DNA of 8,368 nt from Mycobacterium sp. (GTDB taxonomy: Bacteria; Actinomycetota; Actinomycetes; Mycobacteriales; Mycobacteriaceae), in contig JAQTVU010000068.1 in assembly GCA_028706695.1 (NCBI GenBank), positions 1-8,368 of the forward strand, written 5' to 3'. Of this stretch, positions 1 through 5,531 are shown in pieces. The translations under genes and the position numbers were made by a program. The notes under the pieces are model-generated. The model saw nothing but the letters and a program-made list of their open reading frames with translations. It had not been told where the DNA came from and made no database searches. How positions within the stretch are numbered: position 1 is the stretch's first letter; each line of letters opens with the position of its first letter.

Positions 1-2
1 AC

Positions 3-521
3 GGGGTGGGCAACTGTCGCGAGTTGGACGCGGATGCCAGCCGCATCGCGGTGATGGGGCGAGATGCGGGTGCGGGGCTGGTAGCGGGCCTGGCCCAGCG
101 GATGTTCGACCAGGAAGGTCCGGAGATCCTGATCCAGATCCTGCACCAGCCGATGCTCGACTCCGACGCCACCCCGTCGCGCCGCGAGTTCCAGCGCACG
201 CCGGGCCTCAACGGGCCTGCGGTGAGCCGGGCCTGGGGCCACTATCTCGGCCACGCCAACGCCAACGGTCGGCACGTCCCCGCGAATCGGGCCAATCTGG
301 AAGGCTTGCCGCCCACGTTCATCAGCTGCTCGGAGATCGACCCGTGCCGCGACGAAGCCCTCCGTTATGCCAATCGGCTACTTCATGCCTTTGTCCACAC
401 CGAATTACATGTCATCGCAGCAACTTTTCATGGCTTCGATTCCGCGCTGCCGGATTGGGGTGTCTCCCGGGAAAACCGGGCGTTACACGCCAACGCGCTA
501 CGGCGTGTCTTCGCCAGGTAG
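3..521 (+). CDS. Alpha/beta hydrolase (HSL/LipN-type esterase), 3' part, catalytic Ser replaced
   Basis: This is the C-terminal part (about 172 codons) of an alpha/beta hydrolase of the hormone-sensitive-lipase/mycobacterial Lip family; the reading frame runs off the left edge, so the HGGG oxyanion region is outside the window. Seen, counting from the GTG at 6: the ASRIAVMG strand leading to the nucleophile elbow (residues 11-22), PMLD near 49-52, an EIDPCRDEA segment that should hold the catalytic Asp, and FHGFD that should hold the catalytic His. The family normally has GDSAG at the elbow; here it reads GRDAG, so the nucleophilic Ser is Asp (codon 63-65). Either the enzyme has lost esterase activity, or Asp works as nucleophile as in haloalkane dehalogenases, which is inference only. 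The GTG at 6 lies inside the domain and is not the true start. The gene ends 15 bases before the convergent Mce-associated gene. Confidence 0.8.
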   Translation, partial: GVGNCRELDADASRIAVMGRDAGAGLVAGLAQRMFDQEGPEILIQILHQPMLDSDATPSRREFQRTPGLNGPAVSRAWGHYLGHANANGRHVPANRANLEGLPPTFISCSEIDPCRDEALRYANRLLHAFVHTELHVIAATFHGFDSALPDWGVSRENRALHANALRRVFAR

Positions 522-536
522 TGACACCGGGGCTAG

Positions 537-1202
537 CTAGACCGGGGCAAAATTGGTGATCAGCCATTTCCCGTTGATCCGGGTCATGTGCACCCGTGCG
601 CTGCTCAGCGCGATCGAGGGTTGAGGGCTGTCCTTGGTTTTGGTGGTCTGGTCGACAAAGAGCAGAACGACAGCCGAATAGGGCTGCAGCTCTGAAACGG
701 CGGCGTCGGTGACATGAGCGGTCGTTTTCAGTGACTTCTGTTTGGCCGACGGAGCCACGACCTGCGAGGTGAAATCGTTGTAGTACGACAGAAAATCCCC
801 GGCCAGGTACGAGCGGGCCTTGGCGAAGTCCTGGTTGAGCGTGTCCGACGAGTAGGACAGCAGCGCGACCGTTCCGTCGGTGGCGGCACTGACTACCGCA
901 CGCGCGGCGCCGGCGTCGGTCTGTTGATCGGGACGGTACTGCTTGAAGTACAGCCACGTCGCCACGCTGCCGGTAATCAACAACAGCACGGCCAGGGTCA
1001 TGGACAGGAGTCTGGAAGCGATCGCCCGACGCGCCAGGCCGCGTCGCGGGGCCCGTGTCTGCTCGGGGGCAACCTGCTTGTCATCGTCGACCGCGTCGAC
1101 CGCGTCGACCGCGTCGACCGCGTCGACCGGCGGATAAAAAAACGTGGGATCCGAGTCGGTCCCGGCGTCCGCAGAGGATATCTCATGCACGCGGTCGGTC
1201 AT
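537..1202 (-). CDS. Mce-associated membrane protein, Rv1362c-like
   Basis: A 221-residue protein, close to the length of M. tuberculosis Rv1362c. Layout: acidic cytoplasmic N-terminus (1-45) with a VDA tripeptide repeat at 26-39, a basic stretch (50-63), one membrane helix at about 65-86 ending in WLYFKQYRP, then an extracytoplasmic domain of the Mce-associated (NTF2-like) kind, ending in the typical NGKWLITNFAPV. Such proteins are thought to stabilise or assist Mce lipid importers; no mce genes are visible here, so this would be an 'orphaned' Mce-associated (Omam) protein. The start chosen is the ATG at 1202. It overlaps the stop of the upstream gene (ATGA) and has GGAG nine bases before it; the open frame continues further upstream but only inside the neighbouring gene. 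Family assignment is firm, precise role is inference. Confidence 0.88.
   Translation of the reverse strand: MTDRVHEISSADAGTDSDPTFFYPPVDAVDAVDAVDAVDDDKQVAPEQTRAPRRGLARRAIASRLLSMTLAVLLLITGSVATWLYFKQYRPDQQTDAGAARAVVSAATDGTVALLSYSSDTLNQDFAKARSYLAGDFLSYYNDFTSQVVAPSAKQKSLKTTAHVTDAAVSELQPYSAVVLLFVDQTTKTKDSPQPSIALSSARVHMTRINGKWLITNFAPV
1086..1129 (-). repeat. 9-bp coding tandem repeat (VDA)n
   Basis: The plus-strand unit GTCGACCGC occurs four times perfectly, followed by seven bases of a fifth copy, about 4.9 copies in all. On the coding (minus) strand it encodes the VDA repeat (residues 26-39) of the 221-residue Mce-associated protein. Because the period is a multiple of three, gain or loss of copies by slippage would keep the frame. 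Each unit contains GTCGAC, giving five such palindromes in 44 bases. Confidence 0.95.
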
Positions 1203-2095
1203 GGTATGTACTCCACTTTCGACATCTTGTACCGCCCGCCGACATCGGCAACCGTCACTTTGAGCCGCCAAGTCCGGAGTGGTTGCTCCTTTCCGCCTGG
1301 CGAATCGGTGACGCGCGACGTCGCGGCCACCAAGACCACCGCCGATTTGCCGCTCATGGACTGGACGGCGGTCCCGTTGACGGTGCCCTCGGTCACCGCT
1401 TTCGACTGTTCGACCACCGCGATGAAGTCCTTGGCCCGGTTCTGGAAATCTTCCTTGAATTCTCCTGTGGCGTTGTCGATCACCCGCTGGACGTCATCTT
1501 TGGCCTTGCTGTAGTCGAGGGAGATCATGTTGGTCACGCCCTGGGTGGCGCCGGCGACGAACGCCGCCTGACGCTCTTGCTCCCTAACCTTGTCACGATG
1601 CTGCAACGCCATGTACACGCTGGCGCCGGCAAAGCAGATGACGAGGATTACCGCGGCGACGTTTGACGTGGCGGCCATCGACGGCATCCGCCCTCGCCAC
1701 CCGGTCGTCCTGCGCGCCGGCTTCGATGCTGCCGCTTCGGCGGCCGGCACAGCGTAATCCTCGTCGCAGTCCGCCACGTCGGTCTCTTCGGAGTCCGGCC
1801 CATAGTCGCCATAGTCCTCATAGTCCTCGTAGTCCTCATAGTCCTCATAGCCCTCAGAGTCGCCATAGTGATCTTCGGTGGCCGCCACGTCGGCGGCTGC
1901 GGCGGCGGCGTCACCGTAATCCTCGGCGGCCTCGGCCAGTGCCAGCGCCTCCCGACGCAACCGGGCGGCGCGGGCGCGCGCACGAGCGGCGGCAGCTAGC
2001 GCCTCGGCTTCTGCGGCTTGGGCCTCGGCCTCTTCGGCCATGGCCATCGCTTCGGCCTTCGATGTGGCCTCCGGCGGCTCGTCGGCCTCAGTCAT
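1199..2095 (-). CDS. Mce-associated membrane protein, Rv1363c-like, with long acidic/Ala-rich N-terminus
   Basis: A 298-residue protein, longer than Rv1363c (about 261) mainly through its N-terminal region. Residues 10-57 are Ala/Glu/Arg-rich and probably form a long helix or coiled coil. Residues 58-118 are strongly acidic, with an EDY repeat at 84-95. A basic patch (124-136) precedes a single membrane helix at about 143-163. The rest is an extracytoplasmic Mce-associated domain, seen in AGATQGVTNMISLDY (181-195) followed by KAKDDVQRVIDNATGEFKED. It is expected to sit in the inner membrane as partner of the downstream protein; their coding regions overlap by four bases, implying coupled translation at a fixed ratio. 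The start is the ATG at 2095; upstream Shine-Dalgarno complementarity is weak. A GATAAT element (2122-2127, minus sense) about 27 bases upstream could be a -10 box, but no good -35 is visible. Confidence 0.88.
   Translation of the reverse strand: MTEADEPPEATSKAEAMAMAEEAEAQAAEAEALAAAARARARAARLRREALALAEAAEDYGDAAAAAADVAATEDHYGDSEGYEDYEDYEDYEDYGDYGPDSEETDVADCDEDYAVPAAEAAASKPARRTTGWRGRMPSMAATSNVAAVILVICFAGASVYMALQHRDKVREQERQAAFVAGATQGVTNMISLDYSKAKDDVQRVIDNATGEFKEDFQNRAKDFIAVVEQSKAVTEGTVNGTAVQSMSGKSAVVLVAATSRVTDSPGGKEQPLRTWRLKVTVADVGGRYKMSKVEYIP
1802..1864 (-). repeat. 9-bp coding tandem repeat (EDY)n
   Basis: Seven consecutive 9-base units related to ATAGTCCTC (plus strand) with a few substitutions, mostly at the ends of the array. 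The coding strand reads EDY four times, flanked by GDY and EGY variants (residues about 81-98 of the 298-residue Mce-associated protein). The period keeps the reading frame, so copy number could vary between strains without breaking the gene. Confidence 0.92.
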
Positions 2096-2319
2096 CGCCC
2101 GTACCGCCCGTCAACGTCATCATTATCGACTGAATTCCGGTATCTCTTACGGTTGTGGCCCATTGCCCTCATTGGAGTCGCCAACCAACTTCGGCGGACA
2201 CCGATTGGGCAGATCATCCCTCAGCCTAAGTTGCCGAGGAAGATCCTGCGGGCACTGTGAAGCCTGTCGACTCTCCCGGAAAAAGATACTCTTTGCCTCC
2301 ACCATCCCAGGCCCTTGTG

Positions 2320-2345
2320 CAAAAAGAAGCGTCCAAAAAGAAGCG
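2320..2345. repeat. 12-bp direct repeat, 14-bp period
   Basis: CAAAAAGAAGCG occurs at 2320-2331 and again at 2334-2345, separated by two bases. It lies in the gene-free stretch and is unusually A-rich for this DNA. No function is evident. Confidence 0.85.
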
Positions 2346-2703
2346 CCGCTGCCTCGTGCGCGTGAAATGCATGTCTGCGTGGGGCCGGCGATGTGGCCTG
2401 GTGGGGGCCGGGCGGCCCAGCCGGGTTGCATCAGTCTGTTCGTGCCGAGGAATCGGGCCGCGGCAGCGTTTCGAGCCGCGACGTTGCCGACCTACCGACG
2501 TTTTCGTGGCCTGGGTTTCAGCTGGACCGGCCGGCTAATGGTTGGGCAGTGCCCCCAGGCGGCTGTTGGCGCCGTCAGATGCGGCTGGTGTGTCCGGCGC
2601 GGCCTTTGACTCGAAACACCTCGCGGAGTTTTAGCAGATACGTCCGGTAACAGGTGGTTGGTCTCCACGATCGCCGCAAGACCGCTAGGCTGCGCGCCGG
2701 TCA

Positions 2704-2733
2704 GATCACCGGCGCCATGATCACCGGCGCCAC
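2704..2733. repeat. 15-bp tandem duplication
   Basis: GATCACCGGCGCCAT (2704-2718) is followed directly by a copy differing only in its last base (2719-2733). The first copy also pairs with the preceding GCGCCGGT (2694-2701), giving a small stem with a six-base loop. Function unknown; it may be a slippage product or an operator-like site. Confidence 0.85.
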
Positions 2734-2906
2734 GATATGAAACAGGCCCGGGCAGGTGGTCGCGTGCCGTGTGTGCCGGACACGTGGTGTGAGCAGCCCG
2801 ACCCCTTACCTCCAACCCGGTCGAAGAACGACCGATGCTCGCGGTGTCGGCCTCGCTGCGTGACAGACGGCCTCAACGAGCGCTTACCGTAGGCTTGGAT
2901 TAACGC

Positions 2907-2956
2907 GTTTAGCCTCGGCGGGTTTGCGCTATTGCGAAAACCCGCCGAGGCTAAAC
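2907..2956 (-). terminator. Strong hairpin, probable terminator of the sMMO operon
   Basis: A perfect 19-bp inverted repeat (2907-2925 with 2938-2956). The 12-base centre can add a 3-bp stem (2927-2929 with 2934-2936) around TATT. In the mmo transcript it begins 42 bases after the mmoZ stop. There is no U-run after the stem; many mycobacterial terminators are of this tail-less type. The repeat is symmetric, so it could also act on plus-strand transcription, although no plus-strand gene leads into it. Confidence 0.8.
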
Positions 2957-2998
2957 CAATCGAGATACCAAATCGATTGCCGACTTGAAGTTCGTCGA

Positions 2999-3556
2999 CT
3001 AACCCGAATGGACTGTGACACCGCGCAACGCGCGGAGCTCCTCTTCCGACATCACATTAAAGCCGATCACGCGATTCTTCTGCAGCAGCTCGGCGAGTTT
3101 TCGCTCGGTCGGCATAAAAAGGTTCGTCGCCATGATCGGGGGCTTGTACTTTTTGCGGAACTCGTCGTTGACGCGTTCAATCTCCCTGAAATCCGAGCCA
3201 GCGGCCGTCGCCCGCTTGAGCGCGTCGGCGCACACTGAGGCTGCGTCCTCGCCGAACAGCGTCCGCGTGCGAAACTCCTCGTCCGACAGCGCCGCCATTT
3301 TCAGGAGCGCGACGCGCTTTTCCAGGCGGCTCTCAATCCAAAGCGCGTCCTGGTCGTAGAAATTCCAGTGGTCGGCCCGCCACTTGACGAGCACCTGCAC
3401 CGCCTCGTCCAAGTCGGAGAGCCTCTCGGCCAAGTCCGCCCAATGGTTGCGCAGCTCGGTGTCACCGTACGGAGACGGTTCCGTCCGCCAAGCAGCGCCC
3501 TCCGGCACCGCCTCAGCCCGCGCGCGCCTCCGCCCGGTTGATTTTACTTCAGCCAT
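2999..3556 (-). CDS. mmoZ: Methane/alkane monooxygenase hydroxylase, gamma subunit (MmoZ/SmoZ)
   Basis: A 185-residue protein, slightly longer than the about 170 residues of Methylococcus MmoZ; the excess is mainly in a basic N-terminal tail. Segments colinear with methanotroph MmoZ are visible: DALWIESRLEKRVALLK, RTLFGEDAASV, the hallmark KYKPPIMATNLFMPTERKLA, and EELRALRGV at the C-terminus. The gamma subunit is helical, carries no cofactor, and packs on the alpha/beta core of the cytoplasmic (alpha-beta-gamma)2 hydroxylase. The ATG at 3556 overlaps the end of mmoC by 8 bases and has GAGG six bases upstream, so translation is probably coupled to mmoC. Being last in the operon, after the reductase, is unlike methanotrophs (Z before D and C) but like smoXYB1C1Z of Mycobacterium NBB4. 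A strong hairpin follows. Confidence 0.93.
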   Translation of the reverse strand: MAEVKSTGRRRARAEAVPEGAAWRTEPSPYGDTELRNHWADLAERLSDLDEAVQVLVKWRADHWNFYDQDALWIESRLEKRVALLKMAALSDEEFRTRTLFGEDAASVCADALKRATAAGSDFREIERVNDEFRKKYKPPIMATNLFMPTERKLAELLQKNRVIGFNVMSEEELRALRGVTVHSG

Positions 3557-4598
3557 TGCTAACCTCTTCCTCCAATTTGCTGGGTATGAAGTCTTCGTGG
3601 TGACGCAATTCGCGCGCCACCCCCGCCGCTTCGAGCATTTGCGTTGTTGCTTCGATCATTTTCGGCGGGCCGCAATAATAGTACTCGAACTGCGACCGAT
3701 CAGTCGACGAAATGAATCTTTCGGCGACTGCTGTAGCGGTGCCGACCTCGCCGGTCCACGATTCGTCCGGATTGATCACGCCATAAAGCACCTTGAGGTT
3801 GGGCAGTTGCTTACCCAGCCTCTCGAGTTCCTGCACACCGAACACGTCACCGACATTGGTGTTGCCGAATATCAACACCGCATGCCGATCAGACTGGTTG
3901 GCAGCCATCTCGCGGAGCATCGCCAGCACCGGTGCCAGACCAGTGCCGCCGACAATGAACACGGGAATGTTGCCATTGTCGCGAAGGATGAACGACCCTA
4001 AGGGCCCGTGCACGTTAATGGCTTCGCCCACACACGCGTTACGACTGATGTAACTCGAGAACTTCCCATCTGGATACACCCGAATGAAGAACTCCAACTG
4101 CCTCGAGTCGTCACACACGTTGGCCATCGAAAAGTCCCGGCTCACACCATTTTCCAGCGTCAGCCGAACGAACTGCCCGGGTAGGTAGCGCAGCACGTCT
4201 TGGGCACCCATCGTCTGAACCACGAGCCTCGCCACCGTGTCCGACACCATCGCGACCTCTAAAAGCCTGCCTCGCCGCTCGGTGTTCACGTACTGCTGCA
4301 CCATGGTGAACGGGTAATCGAACTCCAGCTCCAGATCCGAGGTCGGACGAAGCCGGCAGCCCAATACGTATCCCTCTTCCTCGTCGCTGGGTGTCAGCGC
4401 ATACACGGAATGGGGCAACAAGGCGCCGTATTCGCCGTCCGCGAGGAAGCATCTGCAGGTAGCGCACACTCCCTCCCGGCATTCGCTCATCAAAATCAGC
4501 CCCTGACGCAACGCCGCCGTGATGATATCTTCATCGGCCTCGCAGGTGATCTCGACTTCGTGGTCATCGTTGAAAAACAGTCTTACGTTATAACTCAT
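3549..4598 (-). CDS. mmoC: Methane/alkane monooxygenase reductase (MmoC/SmoC)
   Basis: A 349-residue NADH-dependent reductase, the usual MmoC length, that feeds electrons to the diiron hydroxylase. Domains in order: an N-terminal plant-type 2Fe-2S ferredoxin domain (1-97) with ligands C40, C45, C48 and C81 (C-x4-C-x2-C ... C); an FAD-binding barrel (about 100-205) with YLPGQFVRL and the R-x-F-S flavin motif (154-157); and an NAD-binding domain (about 211-340) with VGGTGLAPV (216-224) and YYYCGPPKM (306-314). All expected cofactor residues are present. An additional Cys at 50 follows the cluster loop. The start ATG at 4598 has GGAG eight bases upstream. The gene lies 57 bases after mmoD and overlaps mmoZ by 8 bases. 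Related reductases of other diiron monooxygenases share this architecture; the assignment to MmoC rests on context. Confidence 0.95.
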   Translation of the reverse strand: MSYNVRLFFNDDHEVEITCEADEDIITAALRQGLILMSECREGVCATCRCFLADGEYGALLPHSVYALTPSDEEEGYVLGCRLRPTSDLELEFDYPFTMVQQYVNTERRGRLLEVAMVSDTVARLVVQTMGAQDVLRYLPGQFVRLTLENGVSRDFSMANVCDDSRQLEFFIRVYPDGKFSSYISRNACVGEAINVHGPLGSFILRDNGNIPVFIVGGTGLAPVLAMLREMAANQSDRHAVLIFGNTNVGDVFGVQELERLGKQLPNLKVLYGVINPDESWTGEVGTATAVAERFISSTDRSQFEYYYCGPPKMIEATTQMLEAAGVARELRHHEDFIPSKLEEEVSNG

Positions 4599-4655
4599 GG
4601 GTAATCTCCCGTAGCCTCTCCCTCCGCGCGAGCCCTTCGCTAGCCGGCAATATAG

Positions 4656-4844
4656 TCACAACCTACCTCGCAGGTAGCGAAATATGGCCATGGACGACGA
4701 ACATGCCGATTGTTCGGAAATAGAACATCCGCTATATACCTCGTCGTCGCCGCAATATATCGTCCACACCCAAAATGGCTCGTCTTCAACCACGACCACG
4801 AGATAGTCTCCGTCTTCGAGAACGATGCGTTCAATACCGTCCAC
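4656..4844 (-). CDS. mmoD: Minimal MmoD-like accessory protein
   Basis: A 62-residue acidic protein I assign to the MmoD (OrfY) family. Its core, FWVWTIYCGDDEVYSGCSIS followed by EQSACSSSMAIFRYL, aligns without gaps to the conserved MmoD stretch around FMWRWVIV...GCSIS...VLNYF of Methylococcus. Methanotroph MmoD is about 103 residues, so the N-terminal ~40 residues and the C-terminal tail are missing here. MmoD binds the hydroxylase and is implicated in sMMO assembly and in the copper switch; whether this short form does either is inference. The start must be the GTG at 4844: it has AGAGGGG six bases upstream, and no other start codon occurs before the in-frame upstream stop. By hand count 4681-4800 is about 50% GC, lower than the neighbouring genes. 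It sits between mmoB and mmoC, and the NBB4 smo cluster name lists no D gene. Confidence 0.75.
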   Translation of the reverse strand: MDGIERIVLEDGDYLVVVVEDEPFWVWTIYCGDDEVYSGCSISEQSACSSSMAIFRYLRGRL

Positions 4845-4850
4845 GAGCGA

Positions 4851-4857
4851 CCCCTCT
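4851..4857 (-). promoter_or_regulatory. Ribosome binding site of mmoD
   Basis: AGAGGGG in the minus-strand transcript, six bases before the GTG at 4844. It supports the unusual start codon and the existence of this very short gene. Confidence 0.6.
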
Positions 4858-4862
4858 CTGTA

Positions 4863-4917
4863 CCGCCGGAGGCAACAGCGGTGGGGGAGCCGGTGGCTCC
4901 CTCACCCCTCCCGGCGG
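4863..4917 (-). other. Compound hairpin in the mmoB-mmoD spacer
   Basis: An inner stem of 12 positions (4880-4891 with 4895-4906, loop of three) has one non-Watson-Crick position: 4884/4902, a C-A mismatch in the minus-strand RNA. An outer 7-bp stem CCGCCGG/CCGGCGG (4863-4869 with 4911-4917) encloses it. It lies between the mmoB stop and the mmoD ribosome binding site, with no U-run. It could act as a partial terminator, an mRNA stability or processing element, or a translational control of mmoD. Confidence 0.6.
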
Positions 4918-4983
4918 CCGGCGCGCCAATCACAGCTGCACGCCGGATTCTCTAACGTGACGCAAATTCACTGCTGCATCGCG

Positions 4984-5463
4984 TCACTGTGGCTTTGCAA
5001 CGTGAGCGGATCCATCGTCGCGGTACCGTGGCAGCGGTTTGTCCAGACCCATCAGCTCCGTGGTGATGATGAACGTGTTTCCATCGTTGTAGGCGCGGCC
5101 GACCGTGGTGGACACATTGACCATCAGATCGAATACGTCGTAGTGGTGGCCGATCAGCGGCTCCATTACTTCCGTGTCGATCTCGATGCTGCCCGAGTTC
5201 TCGAGCCGATAGTACGGGCCTACGTCTTCCACGATGAACGTGTCGACATCGGCGTATTCCTCCAAGAGCTCCTCAACGACGACCGTCGTTTCGAAGGTCT
5301 TCATCAGGGCCAGCACCACGCGATCGGACGCGACCACCGGCTTATCGGCGCCGGACCCGATCATCCTGTCCTGCAGCCCTTGTGGGTCTCTCTGCTTTGC
5401 GGCGCGTTCCGCAGACGTATATGTTTGGGCACCTTTGTGCTTGCCCGCAGTTGTCGATGCCAT
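4984..5463 (-). CDS. mmoB: Methane/alkane monooxygenase regulatory (coupling) protein MmoB
   Basis: A 159-residue cofactor-free protein that binds the hydroxylase, gates substrate and oxygen access to the diiron site, and speeds O2 activation. The core matches MmoB closely: ASDRVVLALMKT (45-56), then EDVGPYYRLENSGSIEID, YDVFDLMVNVSTTVGRAYNDG, and FIITTELMGLDKPL. Methylococcus MmoB has 141 residues; this one has a tail of about 45 residues before the core (about 34 there) and a C-terminal tail about ten residues longer. The MmoB N-terminal tail is known to wrap onto the hydroxylase, so the longer basic tail may matter. The start is the ATG at 5463 with a perfect GGAGGT seven bases upstream; the frame is open further upstream, but that part overlaps mmoY and lacks MmoB similarity. 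The mmoY stop is 68 bases before it. Confidence 0.94.
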   Translation of the reverse strand: MASTTAGKHKGAQTYTSAERAAKQRDPQGLQDRMIGSGADKPVVASDRVVLALMKTFETTVVVEELLEEYADVDTFIVEDVGPYYRLENSGSIEIDTEVMEPLIGHHYDVFDLMVNVSTTVGRAYNDGNTFIITTELMGLDKPLPRYRDDGSAHVAKPQ

Positions 5464-5470
5464 GCTTTTT

Positions 5471-5476
5471 ACCTCC
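5471..5476 (-). promoter_or_regulatory. Strong ribosome binding site of mmoB
   Basis: GGAGGT in the minus-strand transcript, seven bases before the ATG at 5463. It fixes the start of mmoB and predicts efficient translation. Confidence 0.85.
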
Positions 5477-5505
5477 GGAGAAGAGAATTGATTGGTAGTC
5501 CAGGT

Positions 5506-5525
5506 GCCGCCCGAAGTCGGGCGGC
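5506..5525 (-). other. Hairpin in the mmoY-mmoB spacer
   Basis: A perfect 8-bp GC-only stem (5506-5513 with 5518-5525) and a four-base loop, starting 6 bases after the mmoY stop in the transcript. No U-run follows, and mmoB with its strong ribosome site lies just downstream. A processing, stability or attenuation element is more likely than a full terminator. Confidence 0.65.
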
Positions 5526-5531
5526 CGCTGG

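Larger units (their letters stand above)
2096..2906. other. Intergenic region without a recognisable gene
   Basis: About 810 bases between the start of the Mce-associated pair and the terminator of the sMMO operon. Several open frames of 60-190 codons exist on both strands (for example minus 2147-2431 and 2492-2815, plus 2257-2538), but none has a convincing ribosome binding site, known motif or protein-like composition. The left end (2096-2200) should hold the leftward promoter of the Mce-associated genes; a GATAAT at 2122-2127 in minus sense is the best -10 candidate. The rest holds short direct repeats (2320-2345, 2704-2733) and an 8-bp hairpin (2694-2701 with 2708-2715). It could be decayed coding sequence or a junction left when the operon was acquired; the sequence does not decide. 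Confidence 0.6.

Noticed and set aside
1055..1666. Plus-strand open frame (203 codons) over the Mce-associated pair
   Set aside because: Antisense to two genes with a clear family match; its Arg/Pro runs come from the tandem repeat read in reverse.
1802..1864. CRISPR-like array
   Set aside because: Nine-base units with no spacers, in frame within a coding region: a coding tandem repeat.
2040..2609. Plus-strand frame (189 codons) reaching into the gene-free stretch
   Set aside because: Overlaps the start of the Mce-associated gene and has no recognisable similarity or ribosome site.
2492..2815. Minus-strand frame and a neighbouring frame ending near 2577 with a basic, helix-like end (YLLKLREVFRVKG), possible transposase remnant
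   Set aside because: The resemblance is too vague to name a family, and no inverted terminal repeats or start were found.
4640..4933. 97-codon minus frame overlapping mmoD in another phase
   Set aside because: The mmoD phase shows the conserved MmoD core and a ribosome site; this one shows nothing.
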